Shown one piece after another: positions 49,780-59,211 of a DNA stretch of 64,000 nt. Location of the stretch: positions 1,736,001-1,800,000 of the forward strand of contig NC_014145.1 in the NCBI RefSeq assembly GCF_000253115.1. The letters run 5' to 3'. The stretch comes from Thiomonas arsenitoxydans. GTDB lineage: Bacteria; Pseudomonadota; Gammaproteobacteria; Burkholderiales; Burkholderiaceae_C. Under the pieces are notes generated by a model. The model saw nothing but the letters and a program-made list of their open reading frames with translations. It was not told where the DNA came from and made no database searches. Position 1 is the first letter of the stretch. Every line of letters starts with the position of its first letter. The position numbers and the translations under genes are program-made.

Positions 49780-50550
49780 TTGATTTCCTTGATCAAATTT
49801 TTTAAGTTATTGTTAATAACAGGTGTTTTCAGCATATCGAGCGCGTGGCGAGAGCCTGAGAAATCGGAACATCGCCCTGCGCCATATCTCTGCACTCATG
49901 ATTCAGGCGTAGCTTTTTGGGCGTTGATAAAAAAGTTACGCCAAAAATTTCGACTCCCAGAAAAACTTACGCTGACCTCTGTGCCGATTATGGAGTTTGG
50001 CGCGTGCTGCTCTCATGCTCTTTCCGGGAAAGCTCATGGCGCCAGCACCGGGCAAATGCTAGAGCCCAACGGTACGCGATGTTTGCGATATCTATCTGAG
50101 AGGGCACATCAAGAATCGAGCCGAAAAGGGGAGGGTGGAGATTCGTCGGACGTTCGATTTGATGCTTGCAGGCATTGCCGACCACGATGCCGCCGCAGTC
50201 ACCCGCAAGGTCGCATCAGTTCATCTCAGCGATTCGACCACATCCCAGTGCAGGCGGCGATCCTGCAAGGAATTGAGGGCGGCCTGGAACACCACCCGGA
50301 TTCCGGCGATCTTCCGCAGACCACGCCAAATGGGTGGCGTTCGGCGCTCCGCGGCAAACTCAAGTCCAAAGAGCGCGCGAAGCTGGTCGATGAGTCGCAA
50401 GAGTAACTGCTGGGATCATGCGCCGGAGAGCCTGTAGGTCAGCCCGATGAAGTTCGAAGCAAACTGGCACGCGGGCCAGTCAAAACAAGCCGCGTAACCA
50501 GGTGGCTTTGGACTACGTCGAACAGGGGCAAGGTCTCTGCTTCGATCGGC
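49780..50550. other. Gene-poor stretch between mutS and the mercury operon
   Basis: About 770 bp hold no intact gene I can support. The left part is AT-rich. The middle carries an integrase-like remnant (separate entry). Around 50230-50406 an open frame ends LKSKERAKLVDESQE; I cannot assign it. The stretch looks like the eroded border of an acquired mer segment. Confidence 0.4.
50066..50223 (+). pseudogene. Remnant resembling the N-terminal region of a tyrosine integrase
   Basis: A short frame reads R-D-V-C-D-I-Y-L-R-G-H-I and continues with E-K-G-R-V-E-I-R-R-T-F and then A-A-A-V-T-R-K. This pattern resembles the region of phage/island integrases ahead of the catalytic domain (VRDLxxxYLxxH, then xxEVRRxF, then VTR). 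It has no start codon of its own, loses the pattern after the TRK, and lacks catalytic residues. The assignment rests on pattern only. Confidence 0.4.
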
Positions 50551-52251
<1,701 letters not shown>

Positions 52252-52314
52252 TCAGATCGGCCGGTCGCGTGCGCTGCGGCCATAGCAAAGCGCGATCGGC
52301 TCATCATGGTCGGC

Positions 52315-52593
52315 TTATTGCACGACCGTCGAGGGATAGCCCGCATCGGCGGTGGCTTTGATCAGGGTCTTGACGTTGGTCTTGGCATTGTCGAAGGTGA
52401 CCACTGCGTCTTTTTTCATCTCGTTCACGCTGACTTTTTCCACGCCGGGAACGGCGGTAAGCGCTTTGTGCACGGTGATCGGGCAGACCCCGCAGGTCAT
52501 GCCCGGCACAGCGAGGGTCACGGTCTGCTCTGCAGCCCAGGCAGGGGCACTGAAAACGCAGGCGGCGGCAATAGCAGTCAGGAGCTTGTTCAT
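52315..52593 (-). CDS. merP: Periplasmic mercury-binding protein MerP
   Basis: This 92-residue protein has a signal peptide (MNKLLTAIAAACVFSAPAWA, cleaved after AWA) and one heavy-metal-associated domain with GMTCGVCPITVHKAL, whose cysteine pair binds Hg(II) and passes it to MerT. ATG 52593 with AGGAA upstream. It lies 16 bp after merT. Confidence 0.96.
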   Translation of the reverse strand: MNKLLTAIAAACVFSAPAWAAEQTVTLAVPGMTCGVCPITVHKALTAVPGVEKVSVNEMKKDAVVTFDNAKTNVKTLIKATADAGYPSTVVQ

Positions 52594-52609
52594 GAGGATT
52601 CCTTTCGAT

Positions 52610-52975
52610 TCAATAAAACAGGGGAGCGACATAGGGAAACGACAGCGCCACGACGATCAGCGCGGCGACGATCCAGAACAGCAGCCGGTAGGTGGCGTTG
52701 ACCTGGGGAATGGCGCAGACCTCGCCCGGTTTGCAGGCCGCAGGCGCTCTGAACAGGCGGCGCCAGGCGAAGAACAGGGCGATGAGAGCCGCGCCGATGA
52801 AAATCGGCCGATACGGTTCGAGCAGGGTGAGGTTGCCGATCCACGCGCCGCTGATGCCCAGCGACAGCAGGATCAGCGGGCCCAGGCAACAGGTCGAGGC
52901 CAGGATGGCCGCGAGCGCGCCGGCAAACAGCGCGCCACGCCCGGTGGGCGCGTGTGGAGGTCTGGATTGCGACAT
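52610..52975 (-). CDS. merT: Mercuric ion transporter MerT
   Basis: This 121-residue inner-membrane protein has three hydrophobic helices. The vicinal cysteine pair in the first helix (ASTCCLGPLILLSLG) and the second pair in the cytoplasmic loop (ACKPGEVCAIP) are present, as in Tn501 MerT. It brings Hg(II) into the cytoplasm for MerA. It is the first structural gene after the mer promoter. No merC, merE or merD was found. Confidence 0.95.
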   Translation of the reverse strand: MSQSRPPHAPTGRGALFAGALAAILASTCCLGPLILLSLGISGAWIGNLTLLEPYRPIFIGAALIALFFAWRRLFRAPAACKPGEVCAIPQVNATYRLLFWIVAALIVVALSFPYVAPLFY

Positions 52976-53006
52976 GCCGAAACTCCATGGAGTGGACGAT
53001 GTCTAC

Positions 53007-53037
53007 ACTGTAGAGCCGTACCAAAGTACGGAGTCAA
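53007..53037 (-). promoter_or_regulatory. MerR-type mer promoter/operator
   Basis: On the minus strand the -35 TTGACT (53037-53032) and -10 TACAGT (53012-53007) are separated by 19 bp, the over-long spacer that MerR untwists. Between them is the dyad CCGTAC-TTTG-GTACGG (53031-53016), matching the known mer operator. It drives merTPA. Confidence 0.93.
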
Positions 53038-53114
53038 GCCGCATCGCGCCTTGGTTGACAAGGCGGCATGGCCTTTGCCGTTCAGCCAGCGCACGGCCGC
53101 TGGAACCTGGCTGG

Positions 53115-53537
53115 TCAGGGAGCGTGAACCTCGCCGTGGAGCGCGTCGATCAGGGGGCAGGACATGGAGCCATCGCTGCAGGCGCAGGCGCGAATCATCT
53201 CGGCCAGCGCCGACTCGATGCGCCTGAGGTTATCGAGCTTGGTGCGCACATCGCGGAGCTTGCGCTCACCGAGCTCACGCGCCTGGTCGCAGTGCATGCC
53301 GTCATCGAGCTGTAGCAGACCGGCAATCTCGTCGAGGCTGAAGCCCAGACCTTGGGCCGATTTGATGAAACGCAGGCGGGCAACGTCACCTGGCCCGTAA
53401 TGACGGAAGCTTCCCTGGGTTCGCTCGGGTTCACCCAGCAAGCCCTTGCGCTGGTAGAACCGAATGGTTTCGACGTTGACGCCGACCGCCTTGGCGACGG
53501 CGCCGATGGTCAAACCATTTGAATTGAGTTGCATCAT
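53115..53537 (-). CDS. merR: Mercury-responsive regulator MerR
   Basis: This 140-residue regulator has an N-terminal helix-turn-helix ([26 protein letters not shown]) and a dimerisation helix. Mercury ligands are at the expected places: Cys in GMHCDQARE, and the pair in [17 protein letters not shown]. It represses, and with Hg(II) activates, the merT promoter 78 bp downstream. Unlike in Tn21 or Tn501, it is on the same strand as merTPA. ATG 53537 (or 53534) follows GGAG. Confidence 0.95.
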   Translation of the reverse strand: MMQLNSNGLTIGAVAKAVGVNVETIRFYQRKGLLGEPERTQGSFRHYGPGDVARLRFIKSAQGLGFSLDEIAGLLQLDDGMHCDQARELGERKLRDVRTKLDNLRRIESALAEMIRACACSDGSMSCPLIDALHGEVHAP

Positions 53538-53775
53538 CTTGGCTCCGATTCGGGGCGGCAAATTGCTGCGCGACGGGACGAGCTGCCGATCGGCGCCAAC
53601 AGCTCCGATTTAAATGGCAGGCTTTGATCGTCATGCTTTCTAAGTGCGATCGCGTGTAGCCTTTGCGATCGTTGCGACTGGAAAGCTGCGCCCCTATGGC
53701 TGCATTATTCTCAAAAAGGGGTGTGGCTCTGAGGGGCGAATGAAACCTAACCTCAAATGCCGAACGGCTGTTGAT

Positions 53776-54066
53776 TCAGGCCCTGGATTCGGCCACGATG
53801 CGCACCACGATCTTGCCCTTTGCCTCGCGCTGGCTGAGCCGCAGAAGGGCTTGCGTGGCCTGCTCCAAACCCAGCTGTTCCGTGATTTCCGGGCGCACAC
53901 TCCCAGCCACAAACCACTGCAGCAATTGCCGCACGTTGGCGGCATGCTGCCTGGGGTTGCGCTGCACGGCCTCGCCCCAGTACACGCCGAGAATCTGACG
54001 CTCCTTCAGTAGCGCCAGATTCAGTGGGATGCGTGGAATGTCGCCCGCAGCGAAACCCACCACTAG
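53776..54066 (-). pseudogene. NADPH:quinone oxidoreductase, C-terminal remnant
   Basis: The fragment carries VVGFAAGDIPRIPLNLALLK, the last part of a zinc-less MDR/QOR-type oxidoreductase, and ends in a normal stop at 53776. Its 5' portion lies beyond an insertion sequence at 55200-55376. Removing the element and one CTAG copy joins the frames exactly (Arg-Tyr-Leu-Val-Val-Gly). The gene is dead. Confidence 0.88.
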
Positions 54067-55195
54067 GAGGCCGTCGGACTTGAGCCCGAGGGGCGGGTGG
54101 TGGTGGCGAGGGGCGCGGCTTTCGCGCGGCCCGGCACGACGCGAGCGTCTTCATCACTTGCACAGACTCCTGGGCGGCCCGTTGGGGCGCAGAGCAGGTC
54201 GTGCGGGGCGTGATCCGGGCGCACTTTCCCCCTTTGCTCGTCACCCGGCGCGCAGCACATGCATGCGCTTGATGTTCCAGGCCAGGGTCACGAGGTTCCA
54301 CTCGCCTTGCGCCTTGTGCAGCCCGCGCATGCTCATCTGACGCCAGCCCATGACGTGCTTGATGATGCCGAACACGGGCTCGACGGTCTGCTTGCGCAGT
54401 TTGTACAGCGCCCGGCCTGCCTGTGTGCACAGGCGATGGGCCATGCTGGCGACCGGCTCCGCAGTGCGCGGCGCGTTGATCTGGGCCTTGGCCTGCGCGA
54501 TGGCACGCAGACGGTCCTCGCGGCGGGCAATCTCGGCGGGCACATCCATGCCATCGGGCGCGCTGGATCGATCATCCTTCTCCGCCCGCGCCAACAGGTC
54601 CTGGACTTCCTGGCGCAACTGCGCCTCGATCTTGTTGGCATGCCCCCACGACAGCGCCTTGTGCTTGCTCGCGTTGGCTCGGATCTTGGTGCCGTCCAGC
54701 GCAATGTGGCCGAGCTTGAGCAACTTCATCTCGCGCGCCAGCACCAGCACCTGCACGAACAGCGCCTCGATCTCCTTCAGAAAGCGCCGCCGGAACGCGG
54801 CCAGCGTATCGTGGTCCGGATGCGTATTGGCCGCCACAAAGCGGAACGCCACCGAGTCGTAGGTCGCGCGCTCGATCTTGCGGCTCGAATGCACCCCGTT
54901 GGCATACCCGTAGATCAGCAGTCCCAGCAGCACCGCAGGGTGATGCGCGGCCGAGCCCCGGCCCGCGTACTGCTTGACCAGATCATCCAGATCAAGCCGA
55001 TCAATCACTTCCACCACAAAGCGCGCGAGGTGATCACTGGGCAACCACTCGTCCACCGAAGGCGGCAGAAGGTAGGCCGTGTCTCGATCAACACAAACGA
55101 AGCGACTCATCGCGAGGAACTCCTCAATGGACTGTCGCCATTGTCTCGGATTCATCCATCAGGCGTAAGCCTGGAAAGTCCGACAGCCTCCTATC
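54067..55195 (-). mobile_element. IS1182-family insertion sequence, internally deleted
   Basis: The element of 1129 bp is bounded by direct repeats of CTAG at 54063-54066 and 55196-55199. Its ends are inverted: GGAGGCCGTCGGACTT at the left and the complement of GGAGGCTGTCGGACTT at the right. Full IS1182-family elements are about 1.6 kb or more; the transposase here lacks its middle. It is inserted in a quinone oxidoreductase gene. Confidence 0.88.
54241..55110 (-). pseudogene. IS1182-family transposase with in-frame internal deletion
   Basis: The frame is open for 289 residues from ATG 55110 (MSRFVCVDRDTAYLLPPSVD), with AGGAG upstream. The N-terminal half is normal up to about residue 215, with the first catalytic Asp in LDGTKIRANASKH. 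It then jumps from KAQIN directly to ASMAHRLCTQAGRALYKLRK, and the last part with the catalytic Glu (TVEPVFGIIK) is normal. About 150 residues, including the second catalytic Asp region (ADTGY-type), are missing. It should be inactive but could be moved by a related transposase. Confidence 0.85.
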
Positions 55196-55199
55196 CTAG

Positions 55200-55376
55200 G
55201 TAGCGGCCACGCCAAGCCGTGGCGCGCAGCGCGGCCTCTGCGTAAACACCACCGATAGGATCCAGCACCACGTCGGCGCCTTTGCCGTCGGTCAGTCCCA
55301 TCAGGCGTTGGCGCAGGTCCTCGCTGGCATAGTCCAGCAGCGTGTCAGCGCCATGCTGAAACATGCCGACACGCTT
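55200..55376 (-). pseudogene. NADPH:quinone oxidoreductase, internal remnant
   Basis: This fragment reads QHGADTLLDYASEDLRQRL, then GKGADVVLDPIGG and ATAWRGRYL, the cofactor-domain part of the same oxidoreductase as the remnant at 53776-54066. The first 190 or so residues of the gene are absent: the sequence changes to AT-rich promoter DNA near 55376. So this gene was damaged twice, by 5' loss and by the insertion sequence. Confidence 0.85.
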
Positions 55377-55422
55377 GACATAGAAAGAAATAAAAACAAG
55401 AATGCGAACCGTTATCAATAAC
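55375..55422 (+). promoter_or_regulatory. Promoter and palindromic operator of the flavin operon
   Basis: TTGACA at 55375-55380, 17 bases, then AAGAAT at 55398-55403 form a good sigma-70 promoter. GTTAT-CA-ATAAC at 55411-55422 is an inverted repeat at about the transcription start and could bind a metalloregulator of the Fur family; this is inferred. The -35 box is made at the edge of the oxidoreductase remnant. Confidence 0.55.
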
Positions 55423-55432
55423 GGAGCGTGTC

Positions 55433-56332
55433 TTGAAAGCAGTCAAAGCTATCCATCGATCTGTGATCGTCGGATTGATGTTCGCAGCAACGTCTGGCGC
55501 CGCTTCGGCCGACGAGAATCTTCTGGGCTACACCACAGGGGCGGAAACGCTGCCTGCAGGAACTTCAGAGGCCTATTTCTGGATCACTGATCACAGCGGC
55601 AAACGGCGCGGTAGCTATTCGGCACAGTATCTGCGCGCCGAATACGAATATGGCATCACCAACAGCCTGAGTGGCGCGATCTACCTCAACGGCTATCGTC
55701 ACAGCTACAACTGCGGCACGATAGGCTGCGCCGGGCCGGTGGCGGACGGAGAAATCACCGGCAGTCTCCACCGGACGCAGTTCAGCGGGTTCTCGCTGGA
55801 ACTGAAAAAAATGCTGCTCTCTCCCTATAAGGATGATTTGGGCGTTGCGCTGTATGGCGAAGTGACCTACGACAGCGTTGACCCGATTACCGGCGAAAAA
55901 GGGCAGGGCTATGAGGTGGAGACCAAGCTCATTTTGCAGCGGCCCTATCTCGACGGCCAGTTGCAGTGGATCACCAATCTGGAGCTGGAAGCCGAGTCGT
56001 GGCGGCCCAGCGCTGGTGGCGGCACGGAGTATGCGGTGGCCCCGCGGCTGCGAACGGGCCTGTCGTATCGCTTTGCACCGAACTGGTTCATTGGCGCCGA
56101 AGGCTGGGTCGATGCCGAGATTCTCAAACCCGCGAATCAGTCCTGGGAATTCGATCACTGGGATTTCTTCGCCGGCCCGTCCATTCATTACGGCGGCAAG
56201 GCTTGGTGGGCCACGCTGACCTGGGCCCAGCAGATCGGCGGCTCCAACGAGTCGGACAACAACGCCACGGGCGTGCATCTTGCCGATCATGAACGGCGTG
56301 AAATCCGGCTCAAGGTTGGCTACAACTTCTGA
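55433..56332 (+). CDS. Outer-membrane beta-barrel-like protein (DUF6662-like)
   Basis: This 299-residue protein has a signal peptide (SVIVGLMFAATSGAASA, cleaved near residue 26) and many alternating short strands with aromatic girdles, ending in the outer-membrane signature LKVGYNF with a C-terminal Phe. It begins LLGYTTGAETLPAGTSEAYFW, similar to what I recall for DUF6662 proteins. Start TTG 55433 has GGAG 6 bases upstream. It is the first gene of an operon with an FMN-binding protein, ApbE and a membrane cytochrome-like protein, so it may let an electron acceptor or metal complex cross the outer membrane. Confidence 0.75.
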   Translation: MKAVKAIHRSVIVGLMFAATSGAASADENLLGYTTGAETLPAGTSEAYFWITDHSGKRRGSYSAQYLRAEYEYGITNSLSGAIYLNGYRHSYNCGTIGCAGPVADGEITGSLHRTQFSGFSLELKKMLLSPYKDDLGVALYGEVTYDSVDPITGEKGQGYEVETKLILQRPYLDGQLQWITNLELEAESWRPSAGGGTEYAVAPRLRTGLSYRFAPNWFIGAEGWVDAEILKPANQSWEFDHWDFFAGPSIHYGGKAWWATLTWAQQIGGSNESDNNATGVHLADHERREIRLKVGYNF

Positions 56333-56361
56333 GGCCTGAATCATTTTTGAAAGGAACAGGC

Positions 56362-56907
56362 ATGCAAGGATGGCACCCCTATTTATTGATGCCTCTGGCC
56401 GCGTTGGTCGCTGCGCCGGTCGGCGCCACCGAATATCTGACAGTTGAGCAGGCACAGAAATCGCTATTCCCCGAGGCTGATCGATTCATCGCGGCGCCGG
56501 TGCAGTTGAGTGCGGAGCAAAAATCCGCGATCGAGGCGCGCTCCGGCTTGAAGCAGCGCTGGGACAAGCAGGAGGTCTGGCGAGCAGAGCGAGCGGGCAA
56601 GTTGCTCGGCTGGTTCATCGTCGATGATGTGGTGGGCAAGCATGAATTCATTCACTACGCGGCCGCGCTCTTGCCACAGGGGCGTGTGCGCGGGATCGAA
56701 GTCATGATCTACCGCGAGACCCACGGCGATCAGATCCGCCAGTCCAGTTGGCGAAAGACGCTGGAAGGCAAAATGCTGGCCGACCCGTTCAAGCTCGACA
56801 AGGACGTGCCCAATATCAGCGGTGCCACGCTGTCTTGCCGCAATGTGATGAACGGAGTCAAACGCCTTCTGGTGTTGCAACAAGTTGCGCTGCAGCCGGG
56901 CACATGA
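56362..56907 (+). CDS. Periplasmic FMN-binding protein with flavinylation motif
   Basis: This 181-residue protein has a signal peptide (cleaved near residue 22, after VGA) and an FMN-bind domain like that of RnfG/NqrC. The sequence NISGATLSCRNV carries the SGAT site at residues 153-156; Thr156 is the expected point of covalent FMN attachment by ApbE, whose gene follows with an ATGA overlap. It probably moves electrons outside the cytoplasmic membrane. AAGGAA precedes ATG 56362. Confidence 0.9.
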   Translation: MQGWHPYLLMPLAALVAAPVGATEYLTVEQAQKSLFPEADRFIAAPVQLSAEQKSAIEARSGLKQRWDKQEVWRAERAGKLLGWFIVDDVVGKHEFIHYAAALLPQGRVRGIEVMIYRETHGDQIRQSSWRKTLEGKMLADPFKLDKDVPNISGATLSCRNVMNGVKRLLVLQQVALQPGT

Positions 56908-57770
56908 AAGACGAATCCATTACCGTGCGCAGGCTTCGGCCCTTGCTGGGAACCTGGGTGGAGATTCAGGCCACTGGGCGACCGGCTCGAGTGGAGCGGG
57001 CCGTGAAAAGCGCTTTTTTGCATATCGCCCGGGTGCAGCAACGCATGAGTTTTCATGCACCAGGCAGCGTGCTGAGTCGCATCAACCTGCATGCGCACCA
57101 TACGCCCCAGCCCGTTGATGCCTGGACCTGGGATGTGCTGCGCAAGGCGCTTGCCATGTCGCTGGCCAGCGAAGGCCACTTCGACATCACCTTGGGCGCG
57201 CGCCTGGTCGAGCGTGGCGTACTGCCCGATCATGGCTTTGCCACGCTTGAAGCAGCCATCGGCAGCTATGCGCTGGTGATGTGGCCCGGACGGCGCGTGG
57301 GGTTGCGTCGCCCCGTGCTGCTGACGCTCGATGGCATCGCCAAAGGCTATGCGGTGGATCTCGCCATCCAGAGTTTGCAGCGCGCAGGCATTGAGCAGGC
57401 CGTGGTGAACGCCGGCGGTGATTTGCGGGCTTTTGGCGCCCACGCCGTGCCCTTGGGTATACGCCAGGCCAGCGGCGCCGTGTACCGGGCAGGGTCGCTG
57501 CGCAACGCGGCTGTGGCCAGTTCGATGGTGGGGCATGCGCCATCAGCGAAGCAGAACTTTCCCGGCTGTGTCATGCACCCCGGTGATGGCAACTGGGACG
57601 CGGCGGCGCCTCGGGTCTGGACGGTGCAAGCCGAGACTTGCTGGCGGGCCGACGCGCTGACCAAAGTGGCGGCGCTCTCGGCTCCGGCGCGGCGGCAAGC
57701 ATTGGTCGCGCGCTTGGGAGGCCGGATTCTTCAGCCTGAAAGGGTTTCAGTACAGGATGCAGCCGCTTGA
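56904..57770 (+). CDS. apbE: FAD:protein FMN transferase
   Basis: This 288-residue enzyme attaches FMN covalently to Thr/Ser in SGAT-type motifs, most likely of the FMN-binding protein encoded just before. ApbE blocks: RRLRPLLGTWVEI at the start, FDITLGARLVERGVLPDHGF, LDGIAKGYAVDLAIQSL, VNAGGDLRAFG and a late DALTKVAAL with the metal-binding Asp. No lipobox or signal peptide is visible, unlike many ApbE proteins; the cellular site is therefore uncertain. The start overlaps the upstream stop. Confidence 0.93.
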   Translation: MKDESITVRRLRPLLGTWVEIQATGRPARVERAVKSAFLHIARVQQRMSFHAPGSVLSRINLHAHHTPQPVDAWTWDVLRKALAMSLASEGHFDITLGARLVERGVLPDHGFATLEAAIGSYALVMWPGRRVGLRRPVLLTLDGIAKGYAVDLAIQSLQRAGIEQAVVNAGGDLRAFGAHAVPLGIRQASGAVYRAGSLRNAAVASSMVGHAPSAKQNFPGCVMHPGDGNWDAAAPRVWTVQAETCWRADALTKVAALSAPARRQALVARLGGRILQPERVSVQDAAA

Positions 57771-58321
57771 AAACTTATCCGCGTCATTTCGTATCGGTCT
57801 TGTATGTGACCTTGTTCGCACTGTTGACGACGGGCTTGTTGCTGACGCCCGGCGCGCTGCAAATGCGCCTGGATTGGGACATGCCCTGGTCTTTGCCCAG
57901 CGGTTTGCGTACCTGGGTGGCTGCGGGCCATGCGCTGAGTTTTCTTTCGATACTCGGCCTCGTCGGGGCGGTGTGGGCCGTCCATATTCGAGCCGGATGG
58001 GTCAGGCGGGAGAATGTGCGCAGCGGTCTGCTTCTGCTGGCGGCCTTTGGCTTGCTTAGCCTTAGCGGGCTGGGCCTGTATTACGCCGGAGGTGAAAACC
58101 TTCCTGCTTGGAGCGCGGTGGCTCACTTGCTGGCCGGCGTCCTGCTGCCCTTGTTGTTCGTAGCGCACCTGTTGGGCGCCCGCGCAGCGTCGCGTCGAGC
58201 ATGGCCGCGACACCGCAAAATGTTTCAACCGATTGCTCAATCGACCGTTGAGCCCGCCGCTCGCGCCAGCACGGCGCGCACTGCGCCCTGCGCATCGCAA
58301 ACGGTTTCGACCCGGTCGTAA
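57767..58321 (+). CDS. Four-helix membrane protein, probable haem b carrier (DUF4405-like)
   Basis: This 184-residue protein has four predicted membrane helices (about residues 9-30, 50-73, 83-106, 114-137). Histidines H55 and H73 lie in the second helix region and H120 and H134 in the fourth, the arrangement of small diheme cytochrome b proteins. It would take electrons from the quinone pool and pass them to the FMN protein. Start TTG 57767 overlaps the apbE stop (TTGA). The last 28 codons overlap the convergent methyltransferase gene by 85 bp; the true end could be earlier if the tail is not functional. Confidence 0.7.
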   Translation: MKTYPRHFVSVLYVTLFALLTTGLLLTPGALQMRLDWDMPWSLPSGLRTWVAAGHALSFLSILGLVGAVWAVHIRAGWVRRENVRSGLLLLAAFGLLSLSGLGLYYAGGENLPAWSAVAHLLAGVLLPLLFVAHLLGARAASRRAWPRHRKMFQPIAQSTVEPAARASTARTAPCASQTVSTRS

Positions 58322-59211
58322 GCCGGATGCTTTTCCAGCAGTTGCATCATCGCCGGGCCTTGGCCGAGGCCGACTTCCATGCCCAGCCAGCCGCCGGGGC
58401 GCAGCAGAGGAGGGGCTTCGCGGATCAGCCGCATGAGAATGCGCACGCCGAACGGCCCGCCGTCGAAGGCGAGATGGGGTTCATGTCCGACGATTTCGTG
58501 CGGCATGGTGTCCAGCTTGGCGGTGGAAATGTAGGGCGGCAACGAGACCACCAGGTCCACCTTGCCCTGAAACTCGGCGCCGAACGGGGCGAGCAGATCG
58601 CCGGTATGCAGGCTGACGCGCTGGCCCAGATCGAGATTTTGGGTGTTGGCGCGGGCCAGGTCGATGGCGGTTTGGGAAATGTCGGCGCCATGCACCTGCG
58701 CCTGGGGTACGGCGTGCGCAAGCGCCAGGGCGAGATTGCCCGAGCCGCAACACACGTCGATCACGATAGGGGGCGTTGCCGCGGCCTCGGCCATCGAACG
58801 CAGTTTTTGCGCTGCGATCTGGCCGAGCAGTTCGCTTTCGGCGCGCGGAATGAGGGCTTCGGGCGAGGCCCGCAGTTCGAGCCCCATGAAGCGCTGCCAT
58901 CCGGTGAGATAGGCGATGGGCTCCCCGGCCACACGGCGCTCGATCAGCCCGTCGAGCGCTTCGAGCTGCGCGGCGCTCAGCGCGACCAGGGGCGTTTCTG
59001 CCGCAGCGTGCAGAGACATTGGGCGTCCGGCGGCCAGCAGCCAGAGGGCACGCAGGGCGGAGGCGGGCGTCTCTTCCGGCTTGTCGGGCAGGATGTCGAG
59101 GGCCTGAGTGAGCCGACCCAGGCGCTGTTCGAACGCAGCCTGCGCGTCCGGCCCAAGGGCTTGCAGATCGGGGGCGGTGTGTGCGGGCAGTGATGCGGCG
59201 TCGAGATTCAA
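58237..59211 (-). CDS. PrmC/HemK-like methyltransferase with altered NPPY motif
   Basis: This 324-residue SAM-dependent methyltransferase has the PrmC-type N-terminal region (RVAGEPIAYLTGW...LIPRAESELLG) and motif I VIDVCCGSGNLALALA. In place of the family's NPPY, which holds the glutamine to be methylated, it has SLPPYIS. That change argues against release-factor methylation and for another substrate. TTG 59211 is supported by AGGAGA 7 bases upstream; its first bases overlap the end of the NadE-like gene (TTGA). It is the last gene of a ligase-ACP-NadE operon. Confidence 0.8.
   Translation of the reverse strand: MNLDAASLPAHTAPDLQALGPDAQAAFEQRLGRLTQALDILPDKPEETPASALRALWLLAAGRPMSLHAAAETPLVALSAAQLEALDGLIERRVAGEPIAYLTGWQRFMGLELRASPEALIPRAESELLGQIAAQKLRSMAEAAATPPIVIDVCCGSGNLALALAHAVPQAQVHGADISQTAIDLARANTQNLDLGQRVSLHTGDLLAPFGAEFQGKVDLVVSLPPYISTAKLDTMPHEIVGHEPHLAFDGGPFGVRILMRLIREAPPLLRPGGWLGMEVGLGQGPAMMQLLEKHPAYDRVETVCDAQGAVRAVLARAAGSTVD

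Noticed and set aside
50230..50406. Open frame ending LKSKERAKLVDESQE as a gene
   Set aside because: No start signal, no recognised family, and it overlaps other short frames in a degraded region.
55411..55422. Operator of the flavin operon as a certain Zur or Fur box
   Set aside because: Arm spacing differs from the znu site (12 against 13 bp) and it lacks the three-hexamer Fur pattern, so only a generic metalloregulator guess is kept.
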